Below, piece by piece: positions 1 through 11,624 of a DNA stretch of 64,000 bases. Positions within the stretch are counted from its first letter, which is position 1, and the number at the start of each line of letters is the position of its first letter. A model generated the notes under the pieces. That model was not told where the DNA came from. It ran no database searches and worked only from the letters and a program-made list of their open reading frames with translations. The stretch is taken from positions 5,084,001 through 5,148,000 of the forward strand of contig OU452204.1 of the NCBI GenBank assembly GCA_911728435.2, read 5' to 3'. Source of the DNA: Apoderus coryli. Taxonomy: Eukaryota; Arthropoda; Insecta; Coleoptera; Attelabidae. Position numbers and translations under genes: made by a program.

Positions 1-359
1 TAGGGTTTATACGGTTTTTGTGTAGTAGTTCTATTATGAGATCAAATTTTTCTTTAGGTGGTATGCTAGCAAATAACCTTTGGACATCGAATTATATTAA
101 TTTAGTGTTATTTGGGAAATTAGTGGTTTTGATTTTTGAAATAAGATTTTTTTATCCGTATTGGCTGAAATCGGGTATATAATAATAATCTATTTACTCG
201 CAATCAAATTACAGTGCCACATAATATGAACATAGAAAGACAAGGTACTTAATTGATTACGAAAAGGGTCAGAAGGCAGCGATACTGATAAATATGATAT
301 TCTGACCCGAGCAACTAGACTTAACTTCTATTTGAATTAAAAAAATAAAATAAAAAAAC
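1..359. other. AT-rich stretch without recognised feature
   Basis: No coding similarity, repeat end or RNA motif recognised on either strand. Confidence 0.5.
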
Positions 360-399
360 AAAAGTCCTCCATATTACGCATTATGCACTAATTATCGGG

Positions 400-660
400 T
401 AAGACCCTATATTACACAATCAAAATACTAAAATAAACAAATAATGCAAAATACAAAGCACCGAAAGACAGAATCTAAAACAAATAATTCTTATATTATC
501 TAAAAGGAGATTTCCTAAAAAAGCACAGCTTAAATCGCTTAATCGTGCTGGCAGGTTATTGTACATAGCATAGATGATACAAAATGAAAAAGGTCTGAGA
601 AAAAGTGCAGTCCTGTGAGGTGGAGGTGACAAAAGACCCTTAAACCGAAGATTGAGCATG
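400..660 (-). pseudogene. LINE ORF2 C-terminal remnant
   Basis: Read on the minus strand, the sequence encodes about 79 residues starting just after a PPPHRTALFLRPFSF motif, followed by YNNLPARLSDLS. This resembles the short conserved tail after the reverse transcriptase in Jockey/CR1-like LINEs (pattern: histidine-arginine, hydrophobic patch, then NxLP). Similar tails recur at about 12.5 kb (plus strand) and 19.4 kb (minus strand) in this window, which supports the call. No reverse transcriptase precedes it here, so it is a 5'-truncated or broken insertion. AT-rich non-coding DNA follows on the minus strand. Confidence 0.45.
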
Positions 661-819
661 GACCTTGGATCTGAAGCAAATTTTATTGTATATTATATCA
701 CCATATTAATAAGTACTTTAGAATTTTTGGCTGTATGTGCCGAAAAGAAAGACACTACAGAACTAATAGGAAAGTTTTCTTTTTGAAGTTTAATTAAAAA
801 TAACAAATTTAAGATTTCA

Positions 820-1815
820 TAGTAGGCTTTTATATTTCTATATAATTTATTAATACAATGTAGTCATTGTGGTATACTACTATTTTGACAGCTTGATAAT
901 TATAAACGAAACATCAACTTTTATGATTCTGCAACTGTCAAGCTAGAATAATGCTGTGAGTGTGTTCAATTAATAAATATTAAGTGGCAACGTGAATGTG
1001 TTTTCAAATAGCAACAAACATGACATTTTGGAGTGTTTTATTCCCTGTGGCGGTAACCACGAGAATGCTGAGGAAATGTATTTGAATGAATATCTAGAAA
1101 GAGAACAACCTGGCAAAGCTCAGACGTCAAATAGATTTCCCTGTAACTTATGGGAGTTTTACTACGGTAAAAAGAAACAAAACCACAATAAAATTTAGTT
1201 ATACAAAATGAGGTACGTCTCTGTATCAGATTAAAGACATAACTGGCGTATACCATTTTAAAGCTTTCTTAATACCACCCTTATCATCAGCCAGGGACTT
1301 CAGAATGGTGATCATATTAGAATAATGGTATTTTGTTAGTAATTGATTCGAAAATGTGCAGAAATACCACACTTTTATTTAAAAGTTCTGTGGTCTGACG
1401 AAAGCCGATTGACTAACAGTGGGCTATTAAGCGTAAGAATTCAGTTTTTTTGGTCAGATGTAAATTCACGGTTGGTTTGTGAAACTATGCATGAAATAAG
1501 GAGATTTAACGTGTGGTTAAGTGTTGGGTTGCAATGGAGCCATATTTTTTAAATGAAAATTCAATTCTCGAAATATATTTGAACCTCTTGCAAATTAACG
1601 TAGGTAACAGAAATGATCATACATACAAATGTAATAACATACATTAAAAAGAACCAGTTGGCATTTGAGACGAGAGGATATGGCAACTGTGCATTGTCAA
1701 AAGTAGTCTTAAATGGAGACCAGGATGTCATACGGAGGCAAAGCCAATTTCAACCTGCAATCGTTGTTCAATCGCAAGAAACTTCAATTAGCCCACTTTA
1801 TTGGTATACCCTGTA
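820..1815 (+). pseudogene. Degenerate DD41D-type Tc1/mariner transposase remnant
   Basis: Residues encoded at 992-1198 match the N-terminal DUF4817-like helix-turn-helix of this transposase group (FSNSNKHDILECF, then YLEREQPGKA). From about 1280 the frame picks up again (LQNGDHIRIMVFC, stop, LIRKCAEIPHFYLKVLWSDE). WSDESRL carries the first catalytic aspartate, codon 1397-1399. Further on, PYFLNENSILEIYLNLLQ matches the block before the second aspartate. The second and third acidic residues are lost. The motif accctgta near 1808-1815 may be the right terminus. Several stops and frameshifts make it non-functional. The leading non-coding DNA (about 790-990) resembles that at 14880-15080. Confidence 0.7.
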
Positions 1816-2205
1816 TGTTAATACCTTATGACCTCTAGTTCGCACTATCGACGTGTCCAAAGGTGAACAAGATTAATATTTTCAAAGCTAGTTCTATAAT
1901 GTTTGACATAATTGATGTCTCATAACTGACTCGGCTGTATATCTCTGAAACTATCTATTCTGGTGAGTGCCATAAAATAATGAAACTGTTGCTTCTACAA
2001 AAGATATATGCCATTCTGTTTTAGATAATATATTTCATGCCTCTCATATCTGTAAATAAACCAGTCGTTTATATGAAAACTGTTGTTGTCTTTTCCGGAA
2101 AAATAATAAATGTCATACTAGAGGAAAGAGTTGTCGTCGCACATGCAACTTGGAAAAAACTACCAAGATTTATAATTTATTAAAAGTGTGGCGCTATCTA
2201 GAAGA
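1816..2205. other. Unassigned AT-rich DNA
   Basis: No recognisable gene or repeat end seen between the transposase remnant and the hairpin repeat. Confidence 0.4.
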
Positions 2206-2255
2206 AGGTGAAAATGATTCATACCCGGATCGTCTTTTTATGTCAGAAAATGATG

Positions 2256-2600
2256 AAACAAGAAGACTTGAAGTATGTTGAAAATTTGGTCGGCATTACC
2301 ATGCTTTCACCAGACCGTTTCATTGATCAACAACTCATCAGTCGTGATCGGCAGTGGATCAAAGAAACGGCGCGGTCTGGTAAAAGCCTGGTAGTGTGAA
2401 TCAACTTTTCTGCCTACTTAAAGTCTTGTTACATCATGTAACACACCAAACACTTCGCAAATAAAGCCTCCCGCTAGGGAATTCGAGCGTGTCTAGTGTT
2501 CGCAATAGGATTTATTGGAGTTGTTACTTCTTGTCCGGCCATCGTTTGTTTCACACTGGATGTCGCCACAGACATTTTGTTGTCAAGAATATAATATATT
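2256..2600 (+). repeat. Hairpin-rich interspersed repeat, copy 1
   Basis: The segment 2256-2330 is an imperfect inverted copy of 2345-2435: a block reading TTCACCAGACCG then TTGATC is mirrored by GGATCAAAGAAACGG then CGGTCTGGT. A self-complementary TTACATCATGTAA follows at about 2430. Downstream comes a second block with AATAAAGCC, TCTAGTGTTCGCAATAGGAT and TCCGGCCATCGTTTGT, found again at 49.85 kb and 57.2-58.2 kb. Other copies lie near 27.1, 45.1, 49.7 and 57.1 kb. I do not know the family; the paired hairpins and AATAAA suggest a non-autonomous foldback element or part of an LTR. Confidence 0.7.
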
Positions 2601-3399
2601 ATGCTTTATTTCAATCTCAAAACCGGGGTTCTTATTGGAACACCCATAAGTAAACTGTGGTTGTGAACATTGACGAATACACAAATAAAATGTAAGATCA
2701 ATATTGCATAATAATTATCTCTACGACTATTTACTTGTTTACGATTGATTATGATAGATGATAGATTTTGAAAAATTGGCATTTATATAAATTTTTGAAT
2801 TTAAAAAGAGTTCTTGGTTCTTGCTTGCTTTCATATTTACTGTATTGGATTTCTTGCTACACAGGCAAAAGACAGTTGTAATAAATGGGGACTTTTGAAA
2901 CTTAATACCAGCGATAAAAAAGCAGGAATTTCTTGGCCATAAGAAAGCACTAGTTCTTATCTAATTAAAAAGGCGAAGTTTAGCTATGAAACTAATTTTT
3001 ACTTAACCCTTATAGCACTGTCTTTAACTTACCACATTTCTATAATATGCAATAATTGAGGAGTTATATTTAAAACAGAGCAAAACCATCATCCTGAAGA
3101 AAATATATACAAGTATAAGAACAATTTAAATATTTGAAATTAACAAAATTCTCCCAACAACACTCTCGGCCAACCTCAAAACCATTAAAAATTATATTAT
3201 GAGTCTGATGTAGGCTTATAAGTTACTTCTTATTTATTAGGGAAGTTTTCAATTTTTTCTTAAACAAATTAACTCCGTCCAGGCCAATCCTCCTGAGATT
3301 AGGGCTCCTCGATCTGGTTATACATCATGTTTACTGATTATATGTAAAACTCCTTTTGAGCAAGGCAGAACGTAGGCGGGGCAATGAAAGAAGGTCCTA
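2601..3399. other. Unassigned AT-rich DNA
   Basis: Nothing recognised on either strand. Confidence 0.4.
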
Positions 3400-4035
3400 G
3401 TTTCTTAAAGATCTCTGACACAGATCACTGTGCCAGACAAATTTCCCGATGAAATACTGTAGAACGTTATTGTTGATCAGTCTTTTAACGGACGTCAGGA
3501 ACAAATAATTGAAAGTATTCTCCGGTCTTTTATTTTAAGGGAAACATGAACAAACTTCCTGATTCCCCAAGTGAAGCAGCACCAATTATTTATTATTCTC
3601 TGAATTTTCTTCTTCTTTCCATAGTCCAACCAAGGGTAGTACACAGTCATTGCATAATGAAAACAAGCATAATTACCGACTCGCACAGCTGCTTCCTGGG
3701 GAAAAGAGAACGATGTGAGTTTTGTTAGGGTTTATCTCGATATTGTGATTATTAAAATAGGTTCGTAGTCATAATCATTCCGCGCAGTTGCAACGTTGAC
3801 CTCGATTGGATCAAAGTGATGTACTAAATTGTGCATCATCAGCATGGAACTGCAATTTTGAATATTTGACGCACCTTGAAATATCGGAAATATATACGAT
3901 AAAGAGGATTGGAGCCCTGGGGAACATCCGATGCAATGCTGCCAATAGACGACACAGACCAATCGAACCAACTGCTTACGTGTCGAAGGATAGGACACAA
4001 AAAGTTCAGGTCGGAATGCCAATCTTAGTTGTGCA
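3400..4035 (-). pseudogene. LINE reverse transcriptase and C-terminal fragment
   Basis: On the minus strand the order is that of a Jockey/CR1-like ORF2. TRKQLVR and DVPQGSN (the usual GVPQGSNLGP block) lie near 3900-3990. KLQFHADDAQFS contains the polymerase site as HADD instead of YADD (codons at 3835-3846). A downstream block, KIQRIINN then WGIRKFVHVS (3550-3640), corresponds to the domain after the polymerase. Frames change between blocks and stops interrupt them, so it is dead. The endonuclease and ORF1 are absent. Confidence 0.62.
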
Positions 4036-4632
4036 CACTATTATTCTGATGTGTTTGATTGGGGAGTTTCCGTTAGAAGGGGTTGCAAGAGCAGGACAGT
4101 TGCTGAGGGTTATATCGATAACTCCATAAAATATAAAAAAATATCCTTAACTTCTAAGTAAATCCTAAACCTGCAATTCAGTTTATTATTAGCATAATAG
4201 GGTGCATTAGCCTAAAATTTTCACAATGGAATAACGAATGTCGGCAAAATATTTGTACTGAAATTTTAAATGCCATTGACCTAACTGAAATTCCAAGGCC
4301 ATCATAATAGTGATTGTCTTTTTTCCGATAGTTATGGGATATTTATCAGCACGAGTTCTTGTTCAACTCCGCAAAATAATAAGAATAAAACGAATTGTGG
4401 AAATATAAGACAACATCCCATATATTGTCTTTCCTGTTTCCGACACTTAGAATTACACCAAAAAGAAGATTTCAGTCCGACAAAACTGCAAACGAAAAAG
4501 CGACTTACGTCATGAAGGATCAATGCAGTAATAGTCTCGTTATTTTGTAACGACACATCTTAAAGTGCCAATAAAAAACACGTAACGTGATAATATACAA
4601 ATCGAATATGAAAAATGTGTCGTGTCTCGTTA
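4036..4632. other. Unassigned DNA upstream of the Tc1 element
   Basis: No gene or repeat end recognised. Confidence 0.4.
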
Positions 4633-4634
4633 TA

Positions 4635-5948
4635 CACTGCTCAAAAAAATTGACATGACAGATTGTAGTTGTTGAATTCATTATCTGTCAAAATGAGAGA
4701 TCTTAGCGAGATACAAGTCACTCGTGCTATAGCTTTAGTTGAAATTGGTATAAAAAATCGCCAAGTCAGTAGCTAGAAATTTGAATCGCAGTGTGTCAGT
4801 TATCAAACGTGTCTAAAATCGCTATAGAGAGACTGGACGATATAAAAGACAAACCGGATAAGGTCGGAATCTCAAAACTACATAAATTCAGGACCGATAT
4901 TTAGTAGTTTCTTCTTTGCGAAAACGAATAGCGACAGCAAAAGACCTTCAAAGTACACTTAGGATGGCTCATCAAGTAACCATTTCTAACCAGACTGTTA
5001 GACACACGTTACGGGAAGGAGATTTAAAACCAAGAAGGCCGGTACGAAAACCTGTTTTAACTCGACATCATAAAACTATGCGATTAAACTTTGCTCGTGA
5101 ACATTTGGGATGGCAACTTCGACAGTGGAGACCAGTACTTTTTACAGACGCATCAAGATTTCATCTCACTCGTTGTGATGACCGATTGCATGTGTATAGA
5201 CGCCCGAATGAACAATAATCCACTGCTAGGTGCTGTACAAGAAGTATCCAGATTTGGAGATGGTCCGATAATGGTCTGAGGTGGAATAAGTTTGGACGCA
5301 AAAACCGATCTTGTAGTGATACTGGGAAGTCTTACAGCTGCAAAATATGTGGATATCAGTCTGTTAGATCAGGTTATTCCTGCAGCATATGGTATAGGCC
5401 CTGATTTTCTTTTCATGCAGGATCATGCAAGGCCTCATACTGCTGCGATTACTATAGATTTTCTTAACGAGCATAAAATTCGTAATATGGATTGGCCAGC
5501 GATAAGCCCTGACGTCAATCCAATTGAACCCTTATGGGATTTATTGGACAGACGTGTTCGACGTCGTCCAAATCCACTTCAACAATTAGCAGAAGCCCTA
5601 ATCGAAGAGTGGGACAGTATTTCACAGGAAGACATTCGAAGGCTCGTGAGAAGTATGCCAAATAGTCATTCGTACTGCTGGAGGGCACCCACGATAGTAA
5701 AACACATTGGTTTTCGGATAGCGGAACATTGCCATTTGAAAAATGTTTTCTTTTCATTTTCTTATTGGCACTTTTTTTTTAAATATTGATCTTAGTTTAC
5801 AAATAAAGGATTAGTTGAAAGTTCTATTAATCAGTTTATTACAAGAAACTATGTGTCTTTCAGAATCTAAATGGTCACCTGTATATAACTATCACTTAAT
5901 AGGTTACAGGGTTATACAAAAGTGTTCCTTTAATTTTTTTGAGAAGTG
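4635..5948 (+). mobile_element. Tc1-like (DD34E) DNA transposon, both ends present
   Basis: Both ends are visible: CACTGCTCAAAAAAATT at 4635 and its inverse AATTTTTTTGAGAAGTG ending at 5948, with one internal mismatch. Each is flanked by TA (4633-4634 and 5949-5950), the expected target duplication. Total length is about 1.3 kb, normal for Tc1. The interior holds one degraded transposase gene in the same orientation. The short inverted repeats set it apart from the long-TIR elements at 30-40 kb. Confidence 0.9.
4693..5789 (+). pseudogene. Tc1-like transposase (DD34E), inactivated
   Basis: A DDE transposase that would cut and paste the surrounding element. ATG at 4693 begins MRDLSEIQVTRAIALVEIG, a paired-like helix-turn-helix. 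A frameshift near 4765 and stops near 4815, 4860 and 4885 break the DNA-binding domain. From 4916 the frame is open again. The catalytic triad is intact in sequence: FTDASRF (Asp codon 5147-5149), MQDHARPHTA (Asp codon 5421-5423) and NPIEPLW (Glu codon 5526-5528), with 34 residues between the last two. A frameshift at about 5213 and a TGA where a Trp is expected (5277-5279, MVWGGIS block) separate the first Asp from the rest. The usual length is about 340 residues, and this remnant spans that range. Expression of a functional protein is very unlikely. Confidence 0.9.
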
Positions 5949-6099
5949 TATTTACACTAAAAGGTCAGTAAGAATTATCCAATTGTATTGCAAGAAAATT
6001 TTGAGTATTGTCGGGAAAATTATTATCTGCTATAAAATGAATCAGTGTCCGTAAATATAATAAAAGAAAACTAATTTTGTGGCATAGCTGACGAGCTCG

Positions 6100-6420
6100 T
6101 CATAAAGGCGAAATGAATTCGTCAGTATCTCTCGACCCATGCCTCGGTCCGGTTCTACTGAATTAGAATGCGTAATTTCTAGATTTGGCGATGTCAATTG
6201 GCAGCCCCGCTCTTGTGATTTAACGCCACTTGATTATTTTCTCTGGGGTCATTTGAAAAACCGGGTTTACGTACACCACAAACAATTGACGCTCTCAAAG
6301 ATGAAATTTGGCGCCCCATTAACGAGATAAGCGAACCCTTGTTGCAATTTTGGTTCAAAATTTTTTGAAAAGAGCGGACGTCTGCCGACGTGCACATTTG
6401 TCAACATCATATTATTGTTA
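6100..6420 (+). pseudogene. C-terminal fragment of a Tc1/mariner-type transposase
   Basis: The frame reads NWQPRSCDLTPLDYFLWGHL then NRVYVHH, the highly conserved block around the third catalytic residue (Asp in PLDYFLWG) in arthropod transposases. A frameshift near 6320 is followed by INEISEPLLQ and a residual C-terminus. The first two catalytic blocks are missing. It could be a DD41D relative or a neighbouring DDxD group; the fragment is too short to decide. Confidence 0.65.
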
Positions 6421-7203
6421 ATCTCCATATTTCTACTTTATATTGGTGTCAATAAATCTGAATGAGTTTTTTAGCCAATTTACTTCCTAACCTCAAATTT
6501 GCCCACCCGTATATTGTGACGCAACATAAAATCTCTTATGTGTTTGACAACTAAATCGTCGAGCACTTTGCAAATAACACTCACCAAACTTAGTGGTCTA
6601 TAGTTAGATTATTATATATATCGCCCTGTTTTAATACAGCTTTGACGTCAACTCACGCTTCAAAGTAGATGGTAATTTGCTGGATCGGAGAGTTGTTTTA
6701 TATAATACGTAGAATGCTAAGGAAAGTTCATCAGGAAATAGATGCCATCAGCGCACCGGGATAAATTGACTTTAGTTTTTTAAGTTTACCCATCAAAACT
6801 TAAGTCCAGTTTAGGGCAATTTTGGATAGTTTTACGGGGTTAATTCGGTTTTTAGCATCTTCTATGAGAATAACAATAATTTTATACAAAAACACCTGAA
6901 AAAATTAACAAGTCGAGAGTCGTGATATTAATTACTACATAATATATGCCATTTTATAGATTATCGTTATCATCATTAATTATATTTTGCCAGCTACCTA
7001 GCGCCGTTACTATGGATGATAGAAACAATTTTTAAATGCAAAAGTTTTAGAGTTTCTGCTATAGTAGATATATTTTAAAATATTTATTGGAATCCAAAAC
7101 TTTAGTTTGCAAAGTTGGTAAAATTAATTAGGCTTTATATTTTAAATGTGTTTAAATTTGTTCTGATTTAAAAAAAAGTATAGGTTATTTGTATTAGTTT
7201 CAG
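6421..7203. other. Unassigned AT-rich DNA
   Basis: No coding similarity seen. A pyrimidine tract ending TTTCAG at 7198-7203 could be a splice acceptor for the pseudogene that follows. Confidence 0.35.
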
Positions 7204-7890
7204 CTATTCTTGGCATATTTCAGTCTAAAACTTAAATATATTGTTTATTGTCTGTCAAATAATCAAGTGTACCAAATTGGTATTGCCGAGCGATTTATGG
7301 AGCTTTGCATTTTTAGTGAATTTTCCGGGGAATTAAAGGAATCTTTTCTAAAATGCATTAGCGATCATGAGAGGAGTACTTTAGAATTAGTTTTAACCGA
7401 TTTTGAAAAAATAGACAAGGATGAATTTTTAGAAATAATGGAAAGCCTTGATTTTAAAACTAGCTTGAACGTGGAAAAAGTTATATCTGATATTGCACAC
7501 AAAAAAAATTGTGCAAAAACCAATGTTTATTATTAACTGTTGGAAACCAATCCTAAAAGGAGTGATGACAGAGGAAGAATTAAAATCAGTATGGGTTCGA
7601 TGTGATCCGTCCACCAAAAATATTGTATCTTCTTTGATATATTTAGGTGAGGATTCGGATTGCGAAAGAGCTCTTTTCAAAAACTTAAGCTCTTTTTGAG
7701 ATTTTCTACTGGAGCAGATATATTTACAGGCACACCGATCTCAGTAACCTTTAACAACGCTGAAGGATTTCGAAGAACTCCAACAGCTCGCACTTGTGGA
7801 CAAATTTTAAAAATTTCTAGTACATATCAAAACTTTTCTGAGTTTAGGTCTATGTTAAATGGAATTTTTGATTCATATGTTTTTGGATAA
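7204..7890 (+). pseudogene. HECT-like ubiquitin-ligase C-lobe remnant
   Basis: Three overlapping open frames form one broken gene. 7204-7500 encodes an acidic helical segment (SGELKESFLKCISDHE). 7493-7690 continues as WKPILKGVMTEEELKSVW. 7690-7890 encodes LRFSTGADIFTG then RRTPTARTCGQILKISSTYQ. The last part resembles the HECT C-lobe: RTCG aligns with the conserved HTCF/G around the catalytic cysteine (codon 7795-7797), preceded by the hydrophobic LRFxTG strand. Frameshifts lie at an A-run near 7502 and at about 7690; a stop at 7888-7890 ends it. Degenerate HECT-like domains occur both in host ligases and in transposon-associated genes, and I cannot tell which this is. A polyadenylation-like AATAAA lies near 7990. 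Confidence 0.5.
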
Positions 7891-9102
7891 TAGACTTTGA
7901 TTAAAACAAAACAACTGTGATTTTTTTATAAGAATTTATAATTTGTTTTAAGTAAAAGCATTTAATTTTAATAGGTACTATTTTTTTTAAATAAACATAA
8001 AATAAAAATAAATTTGTTTTCAGTTTGTTTTATTTAACACAATGGGTCATTTTCACTCATTCAAATAAAGTTGGTATAATGAAAGTATACGGTAAGACAT
8101 ACGAGGTTGGTTACCGTGTTGTCAAATTCCTGTTAGTTTCTGAGATAATGGGTGAATAATTGAGAAAAACTCAAAATTTTATTTTGTTGAATATTTCGAA
8201 AACAATTAATCTTAGCGAAAAAACTTGGAATTTTCAGTTTAAATGTGGAATTTCCAGTTTAATAGTGGAATTTCCAGTTCTAAAGTGCAAATAAGAAGAA
8301 AATTACGATGATGACCTTTCTACGCCGTCGTACATTTGCTATCTAATTTGGGCAAATTACTTTCTAAACAATATAGTTGATGATGTCCAGTTACCGAAAT
8401 TTAAGTTTTATACTGAAACATCTCAAAATGGGGTGACGCTAATATTCATAACCTATCCTTTTCTGAAATCAGAACAAAAAGATCTTTCATTTTAACTTAT
8501 AATATATAGGGTGTTCCATTTAAAATATAACGCCTAATTAAGTTTTTCAATTTAAAAGATACTACACAGAAACCCTAAAACTTATGAATTTAATTTTTTT
8601 TTCTATCATCCATAATAACGGCTCTTTTCAAAATATATATGAATGAACAATTATTGTACAATTTAATACATACTCAAACACCATAATTATTGTTCATAAT
8701 ATTCAATTACTAGCTAAAGACTATTTATTTTATTCTGTTGCATACTTTAGGTATTTATTAAGCTCTTACAGCCAGCGATCTATTGCACAATGTACTATTA
8801 CTTACCCTGTATAAGCCATATAACAGAAGAAAAGCTGTAAAAATTCCACAGGATGAAAAGGCCAGGATGAGCGCTGAGAATGCCATTGAAGCTGGAACAA
8901 TAAATGTGTCAATATTTTATTCGTTTTAGAAAATATGAATGGGGCGAAATTAGACCGACAATACCAAAAATTAGTGTTATAGCGCAGCAGTAGAGTAATA
9001 AAAATAGTTTTTAACTCTCCGGTGTGAATGGAAGCTATAGTCTACAATTTTGCCTAAACAGGGTGCACCTACAAAATTTACTACAATATCTGTATTTCTT
9101 TA
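7891..9102. other. Unassigned DNA with terminal-repeat fragments
   Basis: No gene recognised. ATATAGGGTGTTCCATTT near 8505 and CCCTGTATA near 8811 look like isolated ends of CAGGG-terminated DNA transposons. Three near-identical copies of a 14-base phrase (GGAATTTTCAGTTT, TGGAATTTCCAGTT) lie at about 8228-8280, a small local tandem repeat. Confidence 0.4.
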
Positions 9103-9225
9103 AGAAACTTCAATATTGTTCTATTGTGCACCCTATGTTACACCGAGACCCAACAGTTTTGATTAGGTAATAAATAAAATGCAAATGAGTTCGAAGAGAC
9201 CATACACAGGCGTTAAGGCTGGGGC
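9103..9225 (+). repeat. Direct repeat flanking a GC-richer segment, left copy
   Basis: This segment (from AAGAAACTTCAATATTG through GTGCACCCTATGTTAC and GGTAATAAAT to AAATGAGTTCGAAGA) recurs in the same orientation at 9590-9712 with small differences. The two copies bound about 365 bp of GC-richer DNA. This could be a short LTR-like (TRIM-like) arrangement or a segmental duplication. Confidence 0.7.
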
Positions 9226-9489
9226 CGTTATTTTTTTTATCATCCTTAAGGTCCTCCACTCGCACACCTCGGTACGCACTTAAGCCCCCGGCATGTACGA
9301 ATGGCGTACTTCAGCATTGAAGACTTATTGTACCATACTACACTCACTATCATCCTACTACCACGCAACATTCATTCTTCGCCTAAATGGGCCCCGTCAG
9401 GTACCGTCTATAATGAACGGTCGTCCATCACGGGACATTCTTTCTACAACCTAGGTGGACCACCGCCAGGTCCGTTTTTAGTAAACCCC

Positions 9490-9577
9490 CGAGACGGTCA
9501 CCCATCCAACTTCTAACCGCGCTCCACAGAGCTGCACTTCGGCGGTCGTCACTATATGATCCGGTCTAGGCTACCCG
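9490..9577 (-). ncRNA. 5S-rRNA-like fragment (possible SINE3-type head or pseudogene)
   Basis: On the minus strand the phrase TTGGATGGGTGACC, preceded by GCGCGGTTAG and a CCGAAGTG block, matches the internal control region of eukaryotic 5S rRNA as I know it. The rest of the gene, both upstream and the 3' half, is diverged. It is either a decayed 5S copy or the 5S-derived head of a SINE. It lies within the GC-richer island between the direct repeats. Confidence 0.4.
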
Positions 9578-9589
9578 GCCCGCCTGGAA

Positions 9590-9712
9590 GAAACTTCAAT
9601 ATTGTTCTATTGTGCACCCTATGTTACCACGAGAACCAATGGTTTTGAATAGGTAATAAATCAAATGCAAATGAGTTGGAAGATACCATGCACAGCGTGC
9701 ATGGCGTTTATT
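9590..9712 (+). repeat. Direct repeat flanking a GC-richer segment, right copy
   Basis: Same-orientation copy of 9103-9225; shared blocks are GAAACTTCAATATTGTTC, GTGCACCCTATGTTAC and AAATGCAAATGAGTT. After the copy the two flanks diverge. Confidence 0.7.
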
Positions 9713-10175
9713 GCCCAACAGTTTACCCCTTTACAGGACAATATATATACAATTGATATATGATAATTATATAGCACAAACTACAACATTGTACAAAACG
9801 AAACTATAAACAAAACAAAGTAAAGTTCTACTACTAAAAACAAAACAAATTAATAAATTGCTGCTAAATGCGCCCTACCATGGGATGAATGAATACATTG
9901 CACCAAATTTAATTTAATTAAACATTATGCATGCGAAGCGATCGCTCTATCAATCTCTTGAACTACTCAATTACTAGGTACATATTATAATCTCATAAGA
10001 ATATCGATTCCAACTAAAAACTGGTGAAATTTTAAACGCTATTTCCTCGAGTATTATGGCGGCAAATATCAAAAGTCACCTATCGCTGTAAAGCAGATAA
10101 AAAATGCTTTAAAATGATGTATCACCGACTCCTACTGCTATTTGAAAATTTAGCGGTTTTGTAAACTAATGAGTT
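9713..10175. other. Unassigned AT-rich DNA
   Basis: No gene or repeat end recognised. Confidence 0.4.
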
Positions 10176-10300
10176 CATCCTAGGACTACCCCAAACCTAC
10201 ATACCAAAATTTAGCTCAATCGGTAAAACCGTTTGGGCGCTATCGTGGTAGAATACATACACACATACAGACAGATAGACAGACTTCCATCTCGAAACGG
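10176..10300 (+). repeat. Possible RTE-like LINE or SINE 3' tail
   Basis: The phrase CCAAAATTTAGCTCAATCGG followed by a degenerate CATACA/CAGACAGA tract resembles the non-coding 3' tail of arthropod RTE-type LINEs and their SINEs, which often end in such short repeats. No coding sequence precedes it. Confidence 0.4.
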
Positions 10301-11099
10301 CCTTAATCGTCTCAGAGAAGTTCGAAATGGTCTTTATCTCATTTTTTTTTAGCGCGTTCACAATAGTTTCCCTGTGCGGGAAAGTAGTATCACACTGGTC
10401 GCAGCCTTCATTGAAATGTCTACACATGAGATGAATAGGCTATTTAAGTAAGTAATAAGGGGAACCATATCAGTGATGCATATTCCATCTTGGAGCGCAC
10501 ATAAGAAATATAGAGTCTCTTTAAAGTATTCACACTACTGAAGTCTCTACAGTTCCTAACAATGAAACATCTTGCTAGCCTCAGCAACTTTACTTTTTAT
10601 ATGTTCAGTAGGAAAAGTACAAACCCGAATCAATGACAATTTCGAGATCCGTGACTGAAGAGACACCAGCTATATCAATGTTATTAACGTGTAAGTGAAA
10701 TCAACTATATACCTTTTTCGAGAGTATAGCTGATTACCTTACAATTTCAGGTGAAATTAATATTCATCAATATTTCGTTGGCACCATTCAAAAACTCTGT
10801 CCAAGTCCTCCTGGCGAAACTGGCAATCATTATAATCTTTAATTGATCTAAAAAATTTTATCATTTGCAAATATCAATGATTGTCATGAAACTGCAATAT
10901 AATATATTATATATAGTTGGCTGCTACTAAATTTGATATTTATTTACACTGGATAAATTGTCTTTACATATTATTGTTGTTAAAAAAATACCAACAAATA
11001 CAAGGTAGTTTCTTATAATTTGATACAAAAAAAAAAACTCAAGACAGTTGTAAAATTTTATTATACAAAAATGTTACAAAATTATCAGACAAATAAGGC
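10301..11099. other. Unassigned AT-rich DNA
   Basis: Nothing recognised beyond short A/T runs. Confidence 0.4.
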
Positions 11100-11102
11100 C
11101 TT

Positions 11103-11324
11103 TTGTTAACATCAAATCCTCATACATCAAATATAGAAAGGGATATTCTGCTGAAATCAGAATCTGGACAGTCTTATACAATTTTAAAAGAACAGCTAAT
11201 CAAACGATTCACATATTCTGACTCGAAACGAGTAGAACTTTTAATCTCACAAGAAAGTTTTATTGGTAAACGACCTTCTGATATTTATTTTCCAATAAAT
11301 GAAACAAAAGAACATCGGAAATAA
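11103..11324 (+). pseudogene. Gag-like fragment of an LTR retrotransposon
   Basis: About 73 codons include YTILKEQLIKRFTYSDSKRV then ISQESFIGKRPSDIYF. The pattern of a Tyr/Thr-x-Leu-Lys helix, an arginine-phenylalanine pair, a serine-aspartate turn and a GxRPS motif is common in the capsid-like gag of insect Gypsy-type elements. No LTR, protease or reverse transcriptase is adjacent. The match is short and the alternative is chance. Confidence 0.45.
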
Positions 11325-11624
11325 AAACAATTATATTCTTCAGAAAAATCCGATGATGATGAATCGTTTGCAGTAATAATTAAAAGTTGAATATCGTTTG
11401 CTACTGAATTAATGAAAAGTCGACGTAAATCTTTAATTTTCAATGTTGTATTATGCATGGCTACACAGTACACAGCATTTAATTTACTTACATATAAGTT
11501 ACTGCTCCGCTAATCTCATGACCAATATCATCAAAAAAGAAAGGATCCATCGAAATTATAAAAAATTCAAAACGCGACAACTCAAAACTGAGTTCGCCAG
11601 GTTGGGTTGGGTTGGGTTGAGATA

